Positions 1 through 11,415 of a stretch of DNA of 64,000 nt are shown here, piece after piece. The notes beneath the pieces were generated by a model, which saw only the letters and a list, made by a program, of their open reading frames with translations, searched no databases and was not told where the DNA came from. The stretch is from positions 30,194,001 to 30,258,000 of the forward strand of contig CM114271.1 in assembly GCA_050084515.1 (NCBI GenBank). Direction: 5' to 3'. How positions within the stretch are numbered: the stretch's first letter is position 1; each line of letters begins with the position of its first letter. The stretch comes from Blasia pusilla. Lineage: Eukaryota; Marchantiophyta; Marchantiopsida; Blasiales. A program made the translations under genes and the position numbers.

Positions 1-546
1 CAACCCACTTTCTAGACTCGACTTCTTTCAAGTCTCCTTTCGCGCTTGGTCCAGGTTTCTCGGTCGTGACCACAACATCTGAAACGCGAAGCCTTGCTCG
101 CGTCTCGTCTCTTGTCTCCTTCGAGGCTACTCCAACGCGCAAACCATCTTAGCGTGAGCCCGCTAATGTTCCGATGTTCCGCTTGGCACTCGTTTGGTCA
201 TGAGGTTCGCGACACCTTGTGCCCCTCTCATACGATCAATCTCAATCTCGTGAGTAATCCCTCAATCACTCAAACTAAACATGCAGCACTCAATCTACAT
301 ACTCTCTGTCGCAACCCTCATAACCAAACAACACCAAATAGGCGCCAAGCGAAACATCAGAACTCAAAGGAACTCACGCTGCAAGGTTTGCGCTTTGGAG
401 AGGCATTTGGAAGAGTCTCTTGGAAAAGTCTAAGAGACGAAACACGGAACAGAGTTCTGCGTTTCATGCGTTAGTGGTCGCGACCATGAAACCTAGACCA
501 AACGCGAGCCAAGACTTGAGATGAGTTGAGTCTTGGGAGGTTGGTT
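1..546. repeat. Long imperfect inverted repeat at the left edge of the window
   Basis: Bases 1-145 read as the reverse complement of about 385-546, with many mismatches and small indels; shared blocks include the GGTTTGCGC end and the segment around GTGGTC-CGACC. The left arm starts at or before the window edge, so its full length is unknown. The bases between the arms include part of family B copy 1. No convincing gene lies here; the open frames on both strands have no recognisable domain. Confidence 0.55.
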
Positions 547-1760
547 GCCAAAGATGTGAGAACCAGTTTGGAACACGACTAGCGTTTGGGAGAATCTGAC
601 TGTGTTTAGGACCATAACATTGAGCTCCGAGATGCGTTCGGGACAAGTAAGAGCGCGTTGGAAAGCTGATTGTGATACGCTTCCAAGGCATCAAGTACAA
701 GTTGAGATATTGGCCAAAAATAGTTGAGAGAGCAATCGGATCGAGGGCCAATTGGAGAGGCACGGGATGGAACAGGAGTTTGGCGCGGGAACCCGAAACC
801 CAAACCTGATCCAAGGGAGTGGGCTTTATACGCCACACTTGGATTCCAACCCGAGATTCACTTCGTGCGAGTCTTGGTGAGGAACTAATTGGATGTCCAT
901 CGGATAGTTGGAACTGCTAGGTGCGAAACGCCGTTTCAGGTTCCTGAACGGACCAGAAAGTCTGTCCCAAGTCTTTCGAGATTTACCCGTGTTGGAAACT
1001 GCGAAACTAGGAAGGTTGAGCTTTATGACAGTCCAAGACGAGAACTCGGAAAGTTATCCAGCTGATTGATCCAAGACCCGACTAACCGAAGTGCGTGTTT
1101 GGATGCAGATCAGCATTGAGAGCGTGACCTCCTGAATGCACGCTTCCGCAACAAACAAGATTAACGTTCAAGGAGAGTAGGCGCACGACACTCTCATTGA
1201 GACGTGTGTTGTGCGGCAACAAGCAGCGTGATGCGGAAAATCAACTGATCTATTGTCTCATCGACAAACCATCCTCAACTTTGGACATCCCACACAGGTC
1301 TATGTCCCCTAAACCCATACATCATCGATGCTCTCAACATCAACACGAAACCCAATATCCCAAATAACTTCCCAATACCCATAAATCCCTCACACGTGTA
1401 GGGTAAGAGACCATAATGGGTAACTTGACAATAATGTTGATGTCTCTCCTCGATAACTAAAAATCTCGACCCCAACTCAGTCATGAAGACAACTCCTCCA
1501 ATCAGTAAATCATAATCCTCTCGTACTGACGCTGCTCAAACCTCCTCGATGTGCGGTGAAGGTCCAGTGGTCCAGTGCGCCACGGAACGGCTATAAATGG
1601 CATGGCATTCGGTGGCATACCCTCTTCAATCAACAATTCATACGCTCTGCTCCTTAGTGAAGGAGCGGCTCCGCGATCAAGACGATGCGGTACGGCCACG
1701 AGCGGCATGGCCTGGCAATCAGCGGCGTGTTGCAGCTACATGGTGCTTCTGAGAGCACCT
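222..1760 (+). repeat. Dispersed repeat family B, copy 1, split by an insertion
   Basis: Bases 222-315 and 1200-1760 align in order with the continuous stretch 6656-7335 (copy 2). Shared landmarks are the run of 'ccctcaatcact', 'ggtctatgtcccctaaacc', the GCGGCAA-AAGCGGC motif and 'cacggaacggcta'. Copy 1 is interrupted at about 316-1199 by roughly 880 bp that contains the right arm of the edge inverted repeat, so it looks like a nested insertion. Copy 2 abuts a gag-like remnant, so family B may be the 5' part of an LTR retrotransposon; that link is inference. Confidence 0.55.
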
Positions 1761-1764
1761 GTAT

Positions 1765-2460
1765 GGGGCAACCTGTTCCCATACTCAATCCCTATCAAAA
1801 ATCGGGCAGCGCTTCCGTGCGCCACTCTTCCACACAAAAAATCGGCAAAGGAAACATCACAAGTAAGTCGCTCTTGCTCCGTTGAGCACTCCCATGAATC
1901 ACTAAACGGGGAATATGATCCCGAACCAGCGAGTGACGAGCGAGCTCCCCCATGAAGCTCTCTCACTCATTCATTCTCTCTTTGTAAATCAAGATCCAAT
2001 CTCTCTCACAACACCATAGTTCTTACATGTGTGCACTCTCGCATGTCTCTCTCTATGTCAAACCAAATCCACTCTCCTAATGGGAGGCTTGAATTACACT
2101 CACAAGACAAGGGACCATAGCTCCGCCGCCTCGTGCCAAGAGGTTCAACAAAGAGAGAATGAGCTTTCAAGCTCTCTCACCTTAAGCTATACCCCTCCCC
2201 TCTCCCAATCTATCTCTATGATAACCTTGGCTCTTGACGTGATGTATGAGGTCAAGGGGAACTTGCCAAAAATATAAAGTTGATCATATACTCAAAATGG
2301 TAGTTATCTAAAATAGTAAGTTCCTCAATATGGTTCCAAATGAGCCGAAATAAAGATGCGGGGGCCTTAGTAGGTCATCCTCAACCTCTTGAGGGTGTCC
2401 TCCACTACTCAGGAAGGCGCTCTACTAGATCTTACTGATCTATCCTAAAAGACGTGACAC
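1765..2460 (+). repeat. Dispersed repeat family A, copy A1
   Basis: This stretch aligns with 10785-11415, and its reverse complement aligns with units in 2690-3130, 3400-3800 and 12770-12990. Conserved landmarks are 'caaagagagaatgag', 'ccctctcccaa', 'ccaaatgagc', the 'aggtcatcct-gacctc' block and 'gatctatcctaaaag'. It has no coding potential that I can recognise. The following 145 bp (2461-2604) are unassigned. Confidence 0.6.
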
Positions 2461-2604
2461 GTAGATGACAAGAAGACGATTAACAAGTGGGTCACATGAG
2501 CACCCGACCTTTTTCCTCTTAGCGTCATATAGGTATGTTATTAGGTAGCGATATATGGCTAGATGGTGTTAGAGAGATCTAACCACCATCTAAGGGAACG
2601 ACTG

Positions 2605-3962
2605 GAGATATGTTGGTACTTCAATATCTTAATGTTTAGATGCCATGAATTAGTATGGTATTTTATGTGTTTGTGTCTATATTTGATGACAATGGTGTAT
2701 ATTGTGTAGTGCCACATCTTTTAGGATGGATCGATAAATTTAGAATAGATCACCTTTGAGGATATTGGTGGACAGCCTTAAGAGGTCAAGGATGACCTAT
2801 TGAGGCTACGTGTAACTTGAGAGAGTAGGTTTGCCCTTCGTTTTCGCTCATTTGGAGTTAAGTTGAGAAACTTACTATTTCAAGTAACTTACCATTATAA
2901 GTATATTTTACTATCTACTTTGATAAGTGGCCTTTCATCCCCTACAACAAAGGAGATGAATTGCGAGCATAGGTTACCATGGAGAAAGCTTGGGAGATAG
3001 AAGGGGCGTATGCCCAAGGAGAGAGAGGGCTTTGGACCTCATTCTCTCTTTGTTAAAACTCTTCGCATGAAGCAACAGAGCTATAGTACTCCTTGTCTTA
3101 TGAATAATCCAAGCCTCTCATTAGGAGAGATAACTTGGTTTGACGAGAGAGAGGGAGATATTGGTATGCATTTATTGAGAGATTATGATTTATGGGAGAT
3201 ATTTTGGTATTCCATCGTCTCGATATTTAGATGCCATGAGTTAGTATGGCATCTTGTGTGTTTTTTTTTGTATTCAATTCCATGAGTTAGCATGGTATCT
3301 TGTGTGTCTGTGTGTGTATTCGGTGACAACGATCTATGTTGTGCATCCATGTGTGTGCGCTCGATAATTTCTATGTCTCTTAGAATGCATTGTCAAGTTT
3401 ATGGTAGAGTGCCTTCAAAGATATTGGAGGAGAACCTCTAGTGGTCAAGGATGACCTGTTGGGGCCTCGGGTAACCTTAGAGAGAAGTTTCCCCTCCGTT
3501 TAGGCTGATTTGGAGCTATGTAGGGAAAATTAGTATTTCGAGTAAATAACCATTATGAGTATGGTTTATTTTCCACTTTGGGAGGTGGTGCCTAAACCCC
3601 AACTCTAGGTAAAGAGCAAGGAGGTGACATGAGAGCATAGGTAACCATGGAGAGAGCTTGGGAGAGGAAAGGAGGTATATCAAGGAGAGTGAGCTTTCGA
3701 GATCATTCTCTCTTTGATGTTCGAACCTCTTGGCATAAGGCGGCCGAGCTATGGTCCTCCTTGCCTTATGAGTAACCCAAGCCTCTCATTAGGAGAATGG
3801 GTTATGTTTGACATAAGAGAAAGATGGATTTATGTGCATATTATGAGAGTGATTTATTGGAGATATTTTGGTACTTGATCGTCCAGATGTTTAGATGCCA
3901 TGATTTAGTATGGTATCTAGTGTGTTTGTGTGTGTATTCGGTGACAATGATGTATGTTGTGA
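2605..3962 (-). repeat. Tandem array of about 600-bp family A units, inverted relative to A1
   Basis: A roughly 100-bp module (ggagatat-ttggtact ... tttagatgccatga-ttagtatggtat ... ggtgacaa) recurs at about 2608-2708, 3200-3345 and 3858-3962. The intervening stretches 2710-3200 and 3345-3858 are diverged copies of one another. This gives two full units, about 593 and 658 bp, and a third partial one. The units match copies A1 and A2 in reverse orientation. The insertion mechanism is not visible, and no target-site duplication was found. Confidence 0.65.
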
Positions 3963-4208
3963 AGTGATGTGTATATACACGATATCACACATGAGTTATA
4001 TTTTAACGTTTAGTCAAAATTCTGCCTTTTTGTTTTTCAACTCGACTACCCAAAAAAGGTTTTATTCACTAAAGCTTACATAAATTAGCAAATTTCTCGA
4101 AAAAGAGGGAATTAACTCCTTATAAATAAGAGTTTCATTCACTTCCACCTCCGAATAATAAGTTTCACTCGATGTCCTCTAAAAGAATAAATAAAAAATA
4201 ATTTTAAT

Positions 4209-4475
4209 TTGGCCAACCCTTAATAGATTGTTATCACCAAATTTTGATATTTTCCCCTAACATAGTTAATATGGCAATCCCACGCGAATGATCGCCAATT
4301 CATGCTTATATGTCAACACAATGAGTTGTTTGGTTGATTGCAAGCATAACATCATGATCTACACAATCATACACTTAATGTTTGCATCAACCCTATAATT
4401 CCTATGTGGTTTCCATAATCGATATGCTAGGATGAAATTTAAAATTTTGGTAACAATCTATTTAGGGTTGGCCAA
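4209..4475. mobile_element. MITE-like element with about 38-bp terminal inverted repeats
   Basis: The left end, beginning TTGGCCAACCC and running to about 4247, is the reverse complement of the right end (about 4437-4475, finishing GGGTTGGCCAA) with only a few differences, one of them a small indel near the inner edge. The whole element is 267 bp, AT-rich and without an ORF, as expected of a non-autonomous DNA transposon. I could not find a clear target-site duplication, so the superfamily is unassigned. Confidence 0.6.
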
Positions 4476-4589
4476 GTAAAAGATATATTCATATATATTC
4501 TTTTTTTAGAATCAAAACATGGATACTAAGTCCATCAATATAAAAAAGTGGACAATGCTTCCACTAGTGCCTCTATCATACCAAAACTC

Positions 4590-4700
4590 TGCTCACAAAA
4601 AATACAAAGTAGTGGCTCTTTGCTCCCGTTAGCCGTTGAATGGGGAATATGGTCCCCAAGCTGCAAAACCAACAAACACACTTGGGCTCCCATATTGTAG

Positions 4701-4790
<90 letters not shown>

Positions 4791-4860
4791 ATAAAATAAA
4801 AATAAAATAGTAAATTCCTCAATATGGTTCCAAGGTTACCCCAGTGCGTAGTAAGTTATC
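4590..4860 (+). repeat. Partial family A copy (A3) carrying a CT microsatellite
   Basis: The 'ctctttgctccc-ttagc-gttgaa' and 'gaatatggtcccc' blocks, followed after the microsatellite by 'agtaaattcctcaatatggttcc', match the order seen in A1 and A2. The sequence between the flanks is replaced by the CT tract. The remaining part of this interval, 4861-5090, has no assigned content. Confidence 0.45.
4703..4787 (+). repeat. (CT)n microsatellite, 85 nt
   Basis: This is a pure uninterrupted CT dinucleotide tract of 85 nt, followed by an A-rich AAATAAAAT-type tail. The opposite strand gives an artefactual Arg-Glu repeat ORF that should not be annotated as a gene. Confidence 0.97.
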
Positions 4861-5091
4861 TTTGATATCAAAAGGCTAACCTCTAACTTCTTCAAAGACA
4901 CCCTACCTCAAAGATACCCTACAAATACTCACCGATCCACAACAAAGACATGACATTAAGGATCCGATTAGCACTTTCAAGAGAAAATGCTCAAGAGTGG
5001 AAGGGAGTCATGACTCATGTGGGACGAGTTTTTTGGTTAAATTAACTCAACAAAATTTATTTGTTTTTGTAAAATTCCCCCAAATGTAAAA

Positions 5092-5670
5092 AGTTCATTG
5101 GATGCATATCACTCTGTAAGGTCAAGAAGGGTCCAAAAAATGAGATTCCCAAATATAAGGCCAAACATGTGGCCAAGGGTTTTACTCAAGTGGAAGGACT
5201 AAACTGCAGTGAAAGCTTTACACATGTTACAAAATTCACTTCTATTAGATGCTTGTTAGCACTTCAAGTGAAGCATGCTTGGGAAGTTGAGCACTTGAAC
5301 ATGAAAATCACCTTCCTCAAAAAATATCGGATAGAGGAAATCTTCACACAAAACAACCAAAATGTTATGAGCAAGGTAAGTGCATTTTCCGGTTGAATAA
5401 ATCCATTTATGGTCTCAAACAAGCATCTACATCATGGTACATCAAGATGGATGAATATTTATTAATAGTTAGAGATCAAATCTATAACTATATAATGACT
5501 TTGATCTCAGAGATCAAAACCAGATTCTAGTGTCTAGTTCATGACTAAGGAGTATATGTTTATTGCTCTCTATGTAGATGATCTCCTCATGTTAGGGTCG
5601 AGTTCTGAAACTATGAAGAATGAGAAGACAACTTGTAGAAAAGCATTTTAGATGATGGACTTAGCTCCTA
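5092..5670 (+). pseudogene. Ty1/copia-type reverse transcriptase remnant
   Basis: Three frames read in order carry the hallmarks of a copia RVT_2 domain. The first has 'VAKGFTQVEG', followed by a diverged 'SIRCLLAL' and a 'WEVEHLN' block (about 5169-5340). After a frameshift, 'LNKSIYGLKQAS-SWY' follows (about 5381-5450). After another frame change, 'LYVDDLLML', the YVDD catalytic box, appears (about 5553-5600). Stops and frameshifts separate these parts, so this is a dead fragment. No matching integrase, protease or LTR was found next to it. Confidence 0.8.
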
Positions 5671-5695
5671 GCATTGGTGGTGTAGGCAATCGTAA

Positions 5696-6770
5696 CTACT
5701 CTTGCGCGTGACCCATGGCTACTACACTCCCCTCAGCCATGTTACGCTCAATACACTCAACCATCTCAAACACATCTCTCAAGGTAGATGAGGTGCACAT
5801 CAATAGTTCATCATCCCTCATCCGTCTCCTCAAGTCTTGTTCCAACATTGCATACCATGCCTCGATGGCGTGGGCCTCCATTACCCGCTTAATGATACTA
5901 GTCAATCGATGCAAGCGAGTAAATACCTCCCGTAAATTCTCTCTCGTGCGCCTATGAAAGTCATGGATGCTCCGCAACTTCTCAGTGTGTACCCCCAAAT
6001 AGTTCCTCCGCAACTCTGCAAAGAACTCAACCACGGGGTTGAACGTAGGACGGACCCAACAAGACGATGCAATTGCCCAGTCTGTCTCACCCCTCCTAAC
6101 ACATCATTGGTGGAAGAGGAAGTAGCCTCTTGTAAATCCTCCTCCTTATTTAGAAATGGCTCAGTCCATGACATACAGTGTGGATCATAGTAGAGTCTCC
6201 ATGCCTCAATCTCATGGGCATATCTCTGGGAGAACTCATGGTAATCGTCCAAGGACGCATTCTCTAAATGCTGGAACATGAAATTCCATGTTGTAAACTG
6301 ATTGAACTCTATAGAGTTCCTAGCCCGATGTGAGTGGCACCAAATCCTAAACTCTGTAATGAAGTTGCGCAACTCTATCGTCCTATCGCTCTTGAAAACC
6401 TATGCGATCCTCTACCTCGGTCGTCCATCTCGTACGTCCAAGTGGTAGGGTCATTCAATTTGTGCGGTGAATCACTAACAAACTTTTCTTGGCCCTCCCC
6501 CTTGTTTGAGGATGATATAGAAGGAGGTTGAGGCGATCTCTTACGTGGAAACTTTCGAAACCTTGCAATACTCCGCATGAATCCCCTAGAGCTACTCTCA
6601 GGTCCACCACGTCGCCTTTCAAAGTCCCAGAAGGACGCCGTGATGACCCTCGTATCCCTCTCATACATCATTCTCAACCTCTTCAGTAATCCCTCAATCA
6701 CTATGAGTAAACATATGGCACGCAATCTATACTTCCTCTCACCGAGATATGTAACGTGCGGCAACAAGCG
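5696..6770 (-). pseudogene. Gypsy-like gag remnant, frameshifted
   Basis: On the minus strand, the 112-codon frame at 5696-6034 has a Retrotrans_gag-like pattern: 'LREVFTRLHRLTS', then a mid-domain 'WYAMLEQDLRRRMRDD' and a 'TLRDVFEMVECIERNM' tail. The upstream frames 5902-6372 and 6375-6767 are in different phases and look like the broken N-terminal part, with a Trp-rich and then a basic Arg/Lys/Ser-rich region. The gag assignment rests on pattern resemblance only. Family B copy 2 lies directly upstream on this strand. Confidence 0.4.
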
Positions 6771-7335
6771 GCGTGGTGAGGCAAATCAACAACTGTCCTA
6801 TCATCTTATCGACAAAACATGCCCTAAACTCTGGCCATCCCATATAGGTCTATGTCCCCTAAACCACATACACCAACGATGCTCTCAACATCCGCACAAC
6901 CCAATATCCAAAATAACTACCCAATAAATCCCCATCAATTCCTTCGCACGTGCAAGGCAAAGGACTAGAATGGATAACCTAAACAAATCTAAGTGTCGCG
7001 CCTTAGTACTTGAAAATCTTGACCCCAACGCGGTCTTGAAGAAAACATCCTCTGCTCAGCAAGTCCTACTCCTCTGGTATAGACGTTGCTCAAATCTCCT
7101 CAATGTGAGGTGTAGGTTGAGCGGTAAGGTGCGGCATTGGAAACACGGAACGGCTACAAAGTCAACTGCACGACACTCCATAATGGGATGTAATACACAT
7201 CAGCATCTCTTCCTCTATCAGAAATACTCACTCCGCTCCCGAGTGATGGTGTGGCTCCGTGATTGAGACAGTGCGATGCGGCAATAAGCGGCACAACGCG
7301 GCAATCAACGACGTCATATGGCTATGAGCGTCACG
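6656..7335 (+). repeat. Dispersed repeat family B, copy 2
   Basis: This is the uninterrupted counterpart of copy 1 (222-315 plus 1200-1760). It carries the same GCGGCAA-AAGCGGC motif near its right end (about 7278-7300). The next 590 bp (7336-7929) contain no gene or repeat that I recognise, except that 7715-7790 weakly resembles 3985-4055. Confidence 0.55.
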
Positions 7336-7929
7336 GCACTGTACACGATCTTCTTTGAGTGGCTACAACTCAACAAGAATAGCAATGAAAAAAAGAACCT
7401 CAGACCCCATAAATCAAGAGATCATCCGCCATTATTGGAAGGTACTCGCAAATAGTCGATGGCAACACAATTGTATTGGTCTTGCCGATGTCAACGGTGT
7501 AAAGTGACGATCGACAATTCTTGACCCTCGGTCATGGTTGCTAGTACTCAGCGGCCTTAAGTAACAAAAATTGATGATCCTTGGTGCCTACCATCCAATC
7601 AACAACGGTGAAGACATAGTTTTCGAAAGGTCATCGACGTCGTCAAAGACGTCCAACGGACGTAACAGGGACGACCCAGACGGACGGTGGAAGTCAATGG
7701 TAATTATGATATCTCATATATGAATATATTTTATCCTTAGTCAAAATTCAATGTCTTTTGTTTTTTCTCACTCCACTAACCTCTTAAACTAAGCGTTGAC
7801 TCCCTAAAATTAGCTCACATTTGGCTTATGTCGATCTATTTTAGCTTCTCCCAAGTTTCGCTTAGATTCTGGTAAAAAAGATCTTTATATGCTACATTTA
7901 TAAGAACTCTTGACTCGCATTGTATGGAG

Positions 7930-10340
7930 CCCGGATCCAAACACGGAAAGTATGTAACTAACCGAATTGCTCAAAAACAGTGCATCTAAGTTCTTTTCGC
8001 GCCAGAGGGATAGAAGTGCGAGGAGGCTGCCTTGTAATGGGTGGTTTGACTCTGAATGCAAGCAAGCAAGGGCACGATCAGTTGATAAATCTTTGGATAT
8101 CCCAAGTCGGCTTATTATGACGAGCCTTTACAAATACTTGGTGAAATCTAAGAAATGAGCTTTCTTGCGGCGGAAACAAGAGTCTTTGACAAGGGAGCTG
8201 CATGAGGACCCCAAATCATTTTGGAGACGGTTAGTATTACGGTCTTCAAAACCTATTCTTGATCCCAAGTCTTTGATATCTTTTGCCGAAAAGCTCTATT
8301 TCTTCCCCGATGCTATATCTATGTCACGTTGTGGAGGAATACCTGGCTTATTCTCTGAAGGAGAGGTGATGACTCAACTTAGAAGATTGGCGAATGGTAA
8401 ATGTGAGGATTTGGATGGTCTTTCTATTGAACTTTTCAAGTGGGGAGGAGATTGTATTGGACCGATCCTCACCAAAGTATTGGGTGATGCTGCTATCTAT
8501 GGTTTTCCTTCAACCTCGTCGCTACGGGAGATTGTTCCTATTCACAAATCAGGAAGGAAAGACTTGGTAACAAACTATCGCACTATCATGGTGGGTAGTG
8601 TTTTTGCCAAGTTGTTTGGGAAATTGGTGGAGTCGAAGTTGAGCACATGGACAGAGACTTTCCAAAAGAGAGCACCGGTCCAAGCTGGTTTTCGTCCAAC
8701 ATACAACACCATGGACCATATCTTGGCCTTGCGTGTTTTATGGGAGAAATCTAAGGGCAATGGAAAAGCTTTGTTTTGCGGCTTCATCGATTTCAAGAAA
8801 GCTTTTGATCAGACCTGCAAGCTCTTATGGGAAAGGCTGCAAGCCATTGGAGTACCACCAAATCTCCTGGCAACCGTGGCCACGTTATACCATTCTGTTC
8901 GGGCCAAGATCAAAGGTTCACAAACTCAAGAGATCTTGAGTACCATTGGAGTCATTCAAGCTTGCCCTCTCTCCCCTACACTTTTTGGAGTTTTCATAGA
9001 GGATATCGAAAAGTGGTTGGAGGAATCTGATAGTGAAGGTGTCAAGCTTGGGGAGTTTGTCATCAAAGCTCTATTGTATGGAGATGATATCATATTACTA
9101 GCACGTGATGGCATTAGTTTACAAAAATACCTCCACACTTTGGCAAGGTTTTGTACCCAGAATCAGATGGAGGTTAATATGGAGAAGTCTAAAGTCATTA
9201 TAGTGGGTACTAGATCCAAGTTCTCGTTCTTTTACAAAGGTCTACCATTAGAACAAGTGAAGAGTTACAAATATCTAGGCATCGATTTCTCTCATGACTA
9301 TAGTTGGGCACTTTGTGTGCAAAAGAGACTATAAGCTGGTTACAAAGCTCTATATTCATTTTTAAACCGGTGTAGAAGAGCTCATCTTGTGTCTTGGAGT
9401 CTTAGGAAATTCTTATTTAAGAGCTAAGTGTTGCCGGTGATCTTATATGGGACCCAAGTTTCGGGCCCTTGTTGTAAGAAGACAGGTTGGGAGCGCGTGG
9501 AAAGAGTGCAAAAGATCTTTCTACAAGAAGAATTTGGTGTAAGAAACCAAACTCCGTATGCTATTCTTCTTGCGGAAACAGGTTTTCTTCCTCTAGAAGC
9601 TGAAGCTCTTTACTTGACCATCACTTACATCGCAAGGGTGAGATCTCTTGATGTTTCTCGCCTCCCTCATCAAGCTTTGCGAGCCACACGTTCCATAGGG
9701 TGGATGGCGGATGTGGTGACTTGGTCTTCAAAGTGGAATGTGGCGGAATGCGATTGGGACTTGAAACCGATGGCCCTCCGTGAGCATCTACAGAAGCAAT
9801 CCCTCAACATCATTTGGAGCAGTCGAGGCACCAAAATGGAGTTTTATCAACTTCATGTTAATCCTATGCTTGTATATTGTGAACAAGGATACCTACTTGC
9901 AGGGATCTCCACGTTCTTACGACATATTATCGCACGTCATAGAACTGGGTCACATAGGCTAGGAATTGAGGAAGGACGATGGTTTAAAATTGATAGAAGT
10001 GAACGAATTTGTAGGTTATGTGACGGAGAAAATATTGAGGATGAAGAGCATGTGTTTGTTACATGTCCAAGGTATGAAGAGATTAGACTAGCTCATAAAA
10101 TAGATGTGGTGAATTTCTATTCTTTACTACAGCTAGTGCCGTATGATTTAGGTTGTTATATTAGGGACGTCATTATTCATCGCTCAAGTGCTCTAGGTTG
10201 TAGCTAGGAGAAGGTCTTAACGATCTTTTTCAGGGTCAGTGCATGAATGACTTGTAATGTGTTTTTCAGCCTTTTGACCCTTTGGGTCCAACGGGCTTGA
10301 TCTATTTACCATTTACCATTTACATTTACTATTTATACTC
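7930..10340 (+). mobile_element. 5'-truncated L1-like non-LTR retrotransposon (LINE)
   Basis: The element consists of the linker after the endonuclease, a full reverse transcriptase, a C-terminal zf-RVT zinc finger and a short 3' UTR. It ends in an ATTTACC-type short tandem repeat at about 10301-10336 rather than a pure poly(A). The AP-type endonuclease is missing, which is typical of 5'-truncated LINE insertions. Three in-frame stops make this copy inactive. No target-site duplication could be identified. Confidence 0.85.
7967..10207 (+). pseudogene. LINE ORF2 remnant: reverse transcriptase plus zf-RVT
   Basis: A single reading frame is broken by stops at 8156-8158 (TGA), 9332-9334 (TAA) and 9425-9427 (TAA), and ends at the TAG at 10205-10207. 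In order it shows 'GWFDSECK' of the post-endonuclease linker, the RT1-2 region with 'NGKCEDLDGL' and 'NYRTI' (usually YRPI), 'QAGFRP', motif A 'IDFKKAFD', motif B 'QACPLSPTLF' (usually QGCPLSP), and motif C 'LLYGDDIILLA' (usually YADD or FADD). 'YKYLGIDF' follows. The C-terminus has a zinc-binding 'CRLCDGENIEDEEHVFVTCP' zf-RVT motif. The three substitutions in conserved RT positions fit decay, although YGDD could be a family trait. Confidence 0.88.
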
Positions 10341-10784
10341 CATTAAGCCCCATAAATCTTGGGTCAACACTCACCAAATAACACCACTCACTTTTACCTC
10401 GAGATCCTAATTTTTATTCATCCTATCCACAATAGTAAAATATTTTTTAATTTTTCTACCTCAACTAAGAAGTCAATAAGAATTTTGAAATTTGCTCCTT
10501 CCTCATGCGATGGCTATGGCAACCCACAAAAATTGTTATAACTTCACGCTCAAATGTTGAAACCACGCACTATTTCATTTAAAATATGCAAAACTTCCCA
10601 ATTTGCAACATTGCCAATCAATTTCTCCAATAGAACTTTCCTCAAAAACTTTCAGGGACTATCGTGCAGCCCACACTCTCTTTTCCTACAAAAACTTTGG
10701 CAACGCTTCCGCGTTGATTTCTCCCAAAAAAATTTGAAAACCTATCACAAAAAAGACAAGAGAGCTACATGATATCCTTGAAAA
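10341..10784. other. Unassigned sequence between the LINE and family A copy A2
   Basis: No domain, RNA gene or repeat is recognised here. Open frames at 10359-10541 and 10554-10772 are short, AT-driven and have no motif. Confidence 0.6.
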
Positions 10785-11014
10785 TACCCGCATGGAGAAA
10801 TCCGGGCCCATACTCAATTTCTATTAAAAATTGGGAACCGATTCCGCGCGCCAATCTCCCATACAAAAAAAACACAAAGAAACACACTCAAACGGACGCC
10901 TCTTGCTCCCATGAGCACTCCTCTGAGCCATGAAGTGCGGAACACAGTCTCCAACCTTCAAACATAATAAGACACCAGTGAGCTTCCTCATTCTAGAGCT
11001 CTAAGCCTTCATTT

Positions 11015-11102
<88 letters not shown>

Positions 11103-11415
11103 TGACGTATACCCCTTCCCTCTCCCAAGCTCTCTCCATTGTAACCTATGCTCGCATGTCACCTCCATGGCTCCCGACCTTCTATAGGAGGTCAAGGGAA
11201 ATTTCCAAAAATAGAAAGTCAACCATTCTTAAAATGGTAACTTACCCAAAATAAATAGTTTTTAATATGGCTCCAAATGAGCGGAAACAAAGGGAAACCT
11301 ACTCTCTCATGTTACCCGTGGCCTCAACAGGTCATCCTCGACTTCATAAGGCTGGCCTCCACTATCCTTCGAGGCCCTCCACTAGATCTCATTGATCTAT
11401 CCTAAAAGAAGTGAC
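10785..11415 (+). repeat. Dispersed repeat family A, copy A2
   Basis: It aligns over its length with A1 (1765-2460): 'cccatactcaat', 'ccatgagcactcc', 'ccctctcccaa', 'ggaggtcaaggg', 'ccaaatgagcgg', 'aggtcatcctcgac' and 'gatctatcctaaaagaagtgacac'. A CT microsatellite has expanded in its middle, as in copy A3. The following stretch, 11416-12000, has no recognised content. Confidence 0.65.
11016..11100 (+). repeat. (CT)n microsatellite, 85 nt
   Basis: This is a pure CT tract of 85 nt inside family A copy A2, exactly the same length as the tract at 4703-4787. The antisense Arg-Glu ORF across it is an artefact. Confidence 0.97.

Noticed and set aside
1575-1955. 126-codon plus-strand frame
   Set aside because: It spans the boundary between families B and A and has no domain; a chance frame in repeat DNA.
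4535-4822. Open frame with a long Arg-Glu repeat on the minus strand
   Set aside because: It is simply the antisense reading of the CT microsatellite.
11001-11222. Second Arg-Glu repeat frame on the minus strand
   Set aside because: Also the antisense reading of a CT microsatellite.
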